DNA from: JBCCEV01 sp039030125
Lineage (GTDB): Bacteria; Pseudomonadota; Gammaproteobacteria; Ga0077536
DNA: 17,356 nucleotides
NCBI GenBank assembly: GCA_039030125.1
Contig: JBCCEV010000090.1
Span: 1 to 17,356 of the forward strand
Reading direction: 5' to 3'
The translations under genes were made by a program, and so were the position numbers. The number at the start of each line of letters is the position of its first letter. Position 1 is the stretch's first letter. Of this stretch, positions 14,451 to 17,356 are shown piece after piece. The notes under the pieces are model-generated. The model saw only the letters and a program-made list of their open reading frames with translations. It was not told the origin of the DNA and ran no database searches.

Positions 14451-15542
14451 ATGAAAGATAAATTGCAAAATTCGCCGCCAGCCGATCCGTCTCGTCGCAG
14501 AGTTATGAAACAAAGTCTCGCTGGGGCCGCGGCGTTGGGCGGGATCAGTGCGGTCACGGCTGCCGCCGAAGAACAAAGCGCCCGCGCCAGTGGACGTAAG
14601 CACCGCATGTTGGCTTCCAGCTTGATTCACACCGGCCATACCGAAGCGTTTACCGGTCGCACCTGGGGTAATTGGCCATTTGAATACCGTATGCGCCAAG
14701 TTGCGGAAGCTGGCTTCACCGGGGTCGGTTTGCTCCATCCCGATCTTGACCACGTGTTTCGATTCGAAGCGAAAGGCGCGAGCATGGCCGATAAGATCCG
14801 GTGGATGAAGAGCGTGCTCGACAACTATGGCTTGGAAGATATCGAGATCGAATTCTTAACAAATTGGATGTTTCCAGTGGGCGATGGGCGTCGCAAGGCG
14901 GAGGAACCGGTGCGGCAAATGCTTCGGGAAATGGCCAAGATCATGCGGCCACATCATCTAAAGTGCGGAAACTTTGCCCAGCCCGAACCAGTCGAACAAG
15001 TTCGGATGGGTTTTCGTGAGCTCTGCGAGGATTTTTCAGACACCGTCGTCGCCTATGAGGTGCTAACGAACGAACCTTATGGGGGCGATATTCAAACGAT
15101 GGTCCACATCGTTGAAGGAAACGACAACGGTGGTTTGTTCTTCGACACCTGGCATACCAATCATATCGACGGCTTAAGCTATGACGATATCGCGGATCTG
15201 CCGCGTGGCCTCATCAAGGGCGTCGAACTCGATGATGGATGGCTAATTGAAGAGAAATACAAACCCTATTTTGAGCCAATCTCTGCGCCGCAGTTTTTAG
15301 AGCGAACGATTAACTGCCGGTGTTGTCTGGGCGAGGGCAATTTCGATGTTATCGGATTCATCCAGGCTTGCGCGCGCGCTGGGTACGATGGCCCGTGGGG
15401 GAACGAGATCCTTTCTCAGAACGTTCAGCGCTATCCCATTGAGATGATGCTGCCGCATATCTACAACACCTCGCTCGCGCACATTCGCAATGCTCTGGAT
15501 GGGTCTGCTATTCCGCCACTGATCCGATCCGACTATGCGTAG
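14451..15542 (+). CDS. Tat-exported sugar phosphate isomerase/epimerase-like TIM-barrel protein
   Basis: A 363-residue protein of the xylose isomerase-like/AP endonuclease 2 TIM-barrel superfamily (IolE and relatives). It carries a twin-arginine signal: SRRRVMK at 14-20, then a weakly hydrophobic stretch to about 39, with likely cleavage around AAA-EEQ, so it should act in the periplasm after folding with its metal. Candidate metal ligands are E203 (AYEVLTNEP), D232 and H235 (FFDTWH), and E319 (GNEI). LGEGNFDVIGFIQ matches the family's PGEG segment. Unusually, C289, C291 and C292 form a CxCC cluster just before it. The ATG at 14451 follows AAAGGA at 6 bases; an ATG at 14409 in the same frame would bury the Tat signal. 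Members of the superfamily are isomerases, epimerases or dehydratases on sugars and inositols. Substrate unknown. Confidence 0.88.
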   Translation: MKDKLQNSPPADPSRRRVMKQSLAGAAALGGISAVTAAAEEQSARASGRKHRMLASSLIHTGHTEAFTGRTWGNWPFEYRMRQVAEAGFTGVGLLHPDLDHVFRFEAKGASMADKIRWMKSVLDNYGLEDIEIEFLTNWMFPVGDGRRKAEEPVRQMLREMAKIMRPHHLKCGNFAQPEPVEQVRMGFRELCEDFSDTVVAYEVLTNEPYGGDIQTMVHIVEGNDNGGLFFDTWHTNHIDGLSYDDIADLPRGLIKGVELDDGWLIEEKYKPYFEPISAPQFLERTINCRCCLGEGNFDVIGFIQACARAGYDGPWGNEILSQNVQRYPIEMMLPHIYNTSLAHIRNALDGSAIPPLIRSDYA

Positions 15543-15649
15543 GCCCAACAGTGATTCATCCGACGCGGGTAAGCGAGGTGCGCTGGTCCAAATGATTCGC
15601 CGTTTTGCCGTTGCGGGTAACGCGATCCTCATCTTATCCAACCATCAAT

Positions 15650-15653
15650 GGAG
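15650..15653 (+). promoter_or_regulatory. Ribosome binding site deciding the VOC gene start
   Basis: GGAG lies 6 bases before the ATG at 15660-15662. The upstream in-frame ATG at 15648 overlaps this motif and would not have a site of its own, so the second ATG is favoured. Confidence 0.55.
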
Positions 15654-15659
15654 TCCCCC

Positions 15660-16199
15660 ATGACGCAATCCATCGGCGCACTGAAGCAGTTCGCTTATAT
15701 CGTCAAAGACACCGCACAGATGAATGCGACCCTAGAGTACTGGACGAAGCATCTCAAAGCGGGTCCGTTTTTTCTCATGGAACACGCTGCACTTGAAGGC
15801 GCCATGTACCGGGGCCAACCGTCTGATGTCGATCTCACCTTGGCGCTCGGCAATAGCGGTGATGTTCAAATTGAAATAATTCTTCAGCACAACAATGCGC
15901 CGTCTCAATACAACGAATGGCATCAATGGCAAGCGGCGGGAGGTAGGAGCCTTCATCACTTCGCCTACATGGCCGGTGACTTCGAAGCTGAATGTAAGAA
16001 ATACCGCGATCTGGGGCACGATGTGGTATTCGAATGCAAAATTAATGGTGCCCCGCTCATTTACTTTGATACCCGCGAAATACTTGGTGGATATCTTGAA
16101 ATCTGGGATAACCACCCGGTCTACAAAGAGCTTTTCACCATGATCGATACCGCGCATCAACAGTGGGACGGCGTCACGGATCCAGTACGGGTTCTGTAG
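15660..16199 (+). CDS. VOC (glyoxalase/bleomycin resistance) family protein
   Basis: A 179-residue two-module VOC protein of the subgroup that begins with an (I/V)xxxxxYWxxxLxxGPFF pattern, here FAYIVKDTAQMNATLEYW...AGPFF (about 11-38). The usual metal positions are Q10 (His in many relatives, here Gln), E72 in IEIIL, H100 in LHHFAYM and E147 in YLEIWD. Three ligands are kept and Gln could act as the fourth, so metal binding is plausible. Relatives of this subgroup are often found in aromatic, steroid and other catabolic clusters, as dioxygenase-, epimerase- or isomerase-like enzymes; the reaction here cannot be told. It lies 117 bp after the Tat TIM-barrel gene on the same strand, so co-transcription is possible but not tight. 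Confidence 0.88.
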   Translation: MTQSIGALKQFAYIVKDTAQMNATLEYWTKHLKAGPFFLMEHAALEGAMYRGQPSDVDLTLALGNSGDVQIEIILQHNNAPSQYNEWHQWQAAGGRSLHHFAYMAGDFEAECKKYRDLGHDVVFECKINGAPLIYFDTREILGGYLEIWDNHPVYKELFTMIDTAHQQWDGVTDPVRVL

Positions 16200-16409
16200 G
16201 CGGTTGGCATTTGCCCAGCCTGGGCGAAAGGGCGCTCTAAATCCGCCCCGATGTGCTGTTCAAAAATCGTTACTTGCCACGCGCGGCAGGCACCACAAGT
16301 GCGTTGTAGCCCAATGCGCGTATGCGCGAAACGGGGTTCCTGATCAGGCCGCTAAGGGTTACGCTGGCCTCTCTCAACACGCGCTTTTTTACTAACAAAG
16401 GTTGAATCA
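16200..16409 (+). other. 210-bp gap with possible weak terminator or leader structure
   Basis: No gene is seen here. GCCCA (16213-16217) and TGGGC (16221-16225) form a small hairpin just after the VOC stop. Further on, AGGCC and GGCCT flank a loop around 16347-16372, with a run of six Ts about 14 bases downstream. The geometry is poor for an intrinsic terminator. An AAAGG ribosome site ends the gap, in front of the next gene. Confidence 0.3.
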
Positions 16410-16727
16410 ATGTTTATTGCGATGAATCGATTCCGAATTGTGCGCGACGCAGAGGAAGATTTTGTGAAAGTATGGCGCGAGCGTGACTCGTTTCTTGACG
16501 AAGTTGCGGGATTCAAGTCCTTTGCGCTGCTACGCGGGCCGGAAGTCACCGAGCCCGAGGAAGACGCGCATGTGCTCTATGCGAGCCACAGTGTTTGGGA
16601 GTCTCGCGAGGCTTTCGAAGACTGGACGAAATCAGAGAATTTCCGGCGCGCACATGCACAGGCCGGTCAGACAAAGGGCATTTATCTTGGCCATCCCGAA
16701 CTTGAACTGTTCGAGCAGGTGCTCTAG
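16410..16727 (+). CDS. IsdG/HmoA-like antibiotic biosynthesis monooxygenase family protein
   Basis: A 105-residue ferredoxin-like dimeric barrel that closely follows the HmoA/IsdG pattern. The IsdG active-site residues Asn, Trp and His appear as N6 in MNRFRI, W63 in SVWESREAF and H82 in FRRAHAQAG. The ending YLGHPELELFEQ is typical of the heme-degrading monooxygenase-annotated group. IsdG-type enzymes break heme open to release iron. Conservation of all three residues makes heme binding plausible, though many ABM proteins with this look act on other substrates. The ATG at 16410 has AAAGG 8 bases upstream. No heme uptake genes are in the window, so a function within the surrounding small-barrel cluster is equally likely. 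Confidence 0.88.
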   Translation: MFIAMNRFRIVRDAEEDFVKVWRERDSFLDEVAGFKSFALLRGPEVTEPEEDAHVLYASHSVWESREAFEDWTKSENFRRAHAQAGQTKGIYLGHPELELFEQVL

Positions 16728-16802
16728 ATACCAAAGCGAGAACAAGCGGAACGTCCAACTGACATAGCCGGGCGGCCCGATCTCAATTAAAGAGGGGACA
16801 AC

Positions 16803-17180
16803 ATGAAAGTTGCGTACGTTTTCACCACGAATATGGCCACCACCTTCAAACTGGCGACGATGATTTTGCCGCAGCTCGAGCAGGGCACGCACGGCGCCGA
16901 GGTCATTGGCATGATGTTTTTCGACGACAATTTGTTTGCGTTGCGCAAAGGTGATCCGGTGGGAGAACGCCTGGCCAAAGTTGCCAAAGAGCAGAACATT
17001 TTGTTGATGATCTGCGATCAGTGCGCGGTGCGGCGCAATATGGCTGATGGAGAGTTCCATCAGTGCGGTACCGGTGAGGTCACCGCGAAAGATACGGTCG
17101 ATGGTGTGGTCGCGGGCTGTTTCCCGCAGTTGTATGAGGCGCTCGGCGGTAACCCGCCAGATCAAGTGATCAGTTTGTAA
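16803..17180 (+). CDS. DsrE/DsrF-like family protein with four cysteines
   Basis: A 125-residue protein of the DsrE-like fold, with a Rossmann-like start MKVAYVFTTNMATTFKLATMI. The segment FFDDNLFALRKGDPVGERLAKVAKE is characteristic of a DsrE-related subgroup. Cysteines at 71 and 74 form a CDQC (CxxC) motif; C88 and C106 (AGCFPQLYEALGGN) are further candidates for persulfide chemistry. DsrE/TusD proteins carry sulfur as persulfide in sulfur oxidation or tRNA thiolation, but no other dsr, tus or sulfurtransferase gene is visible here. The ATG at 16803 follows GAGGGG. The gene is complete, yet its last 23 codons and stop lie inside the 91-bp inverted repeat that ends the window. Confidence 0.88.
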   Translation: MKVAYVFTTNMATTFKLATMILPQLEQGTHGAEVIGMMFFDDNLFALRKGDPVGERLAKVAKEQNILLMICDQCAVRRNMADGEFHQCGTGEVTAKDTVDGVVAGCFPQLYEALGGNPPDQVISL

Positions 17181-17199
17181 ACCGTGCGACTTCAAACCT
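17109..17199 (+). repeat. Left arm of a perfect 91-bp inverted repeat
   Basis: Bases 17109-17199 are exactly the reverse complement of 17266-17356. The arm covers codons 103-125 and the stop of the DsrE-like gene plus 19 bases of downstream non-coding sequence. Identity breaks at 17200 against 17265. The 66 bases 17200-17265 form the unpaired centre. Confidence 0.97.
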
Positions 17200-17265
17200 A
17201 TCGGAACACCCTTGCAAATTCGTTCGCCCGGTTGCCCAAGCCCAAGATCTGAGTTCATTCACGCC

Positions 17266-17356
17266 AGGTTTGAAGTCGCACGGTTTACAAACTGATCACT
17301 TGATCTGGCGGGTTACCGCCGAGCGCCTCATACAACTGCGGGAAACAGCCCGCGAC
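17266..17356 (-). repeat. Right arm of the 91-bp inverted repeat, reaching the window edge
   Basis: This is the reverse complement of 17109-17199 without mismatch. Because it runs into the last base of the window, the true repeat may be longer. Near-perfect long palindromes at a sequence end are typical of amplification chimeras or assembly fold-back, but a genuine inverted duplication is also possible. Confidence 0.97.
17285..17356 (-). CDS. 3' end of an inverted second copy of the DsrE-like gene (truncated by window end)
   Basis: Within the right repeat arm the - strand encodes the same last 23 residues (from V103 to L125) and stop as the complete gene at 16803-17180. If the duplication is real, a second tail-to-tail DsrE-like gene continues outside the window. 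If the arm is an artefact, this fragment does not exist in the genome. Confidence 0.4.
   Translation of the reverse strand, partial: VAGCFPQLYEALGGNPPDQVISL

Noticed and set aside
16632..17258. Long - strand open frame of 208 codons across the HmoA-like and DsrE-like genes
   Set aside because: It is antisense to two well-supported + strand genes with family matches and ribosome sites, and its protein shows no recognisable features.
1..17356. CRISPR arrays, tRNA/rRNA genes, insertion sequences, toxin-antitoxin or phage-defence genes
   Set aside because: No regularly spaced repeats, cloverleaf-like genes, transposase frames or known defence domains were seen; the only long repeat is the terminal inverted one.

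Overview
The window looks like chromosomal DNA of a moderately GC-rich proteobacterium, most likely a gammaproteobacterium. The clues are an Fpr-type ferredoxin-NADP reductase with the FVEK C-terminus, a secreted protein with a VPLPA-type C-terminal sorting signal, and an ABC permease fused to an M1-peptidase-like domain. This assignment is an inference from gene types only. No rRNA, tRNA, CRISPR array, transposase or phage gene was recognised.

Layout. (1) At 1-79 an unidentified + strand gene ends, facing a - strand block: LLM flavin monooxygenase (2059-3297), SMP-30/gluconolactonase-like hydrolase (1034-2050) and fpr (141-914). A LysR regulator (3405-4310) is divergent from this block. The LLM and lactonase genes are 8 bp apart and are plausibly one pathway (oxidation to an ester or lactone, then ring opening) under the LysR protein. 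(2) At 4401-8809 an ABC ATPase overlaps by 4 bp a 1182-residue protein that joins an ABC-2-like permease (about 13 membrane segments) to an M1-aminopeptidase-like domain. That domain has lost its HExxH motif, its Glu ligand and its catalytic Tyr, so it appears to be a pseudo-peptidase. (3) At 8828-11129, on the - strand, a DUF924 gene overlaps an Amidohydro_3 (YtcJ-like) hydrolase by 8 bp. (4) At 11454-12176 lies a stand-alone exported Spondin_N protein with a VPLPA-like C-terminal anchor. (5) At 12314-13102, on the - strand, is a MOSC-domain protein. (6) At 13282-17180 is a set of small genes: DUF1330 and ABM-like proteins on the - strand, then on the + strand a second DUF1330, a Tat-exported TIM-barrel isomerase-like protein, a VOC protein, an IsdG/HmoA-like monooxygenase and a DsrE-like protein. 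Four of these seven are small ferredoxin-like dimeric alpha/beta-barrel proteins, which suggests an uncharacterised catabolic or detoxification cluster.

The window ends in a perfect 91-bp inverted repeat (17109-17199 against 17266-17356) that re-reads the 3' end of the DsrE gene backwards. It is either the start of an inverted duplication or a chimera/assembly artefact at a contig end.

The strongest candidates for something undescribed are the transporter with the catalytically dead M1 domain and the small-barrel/TIM-barrel/DsrE cluster.
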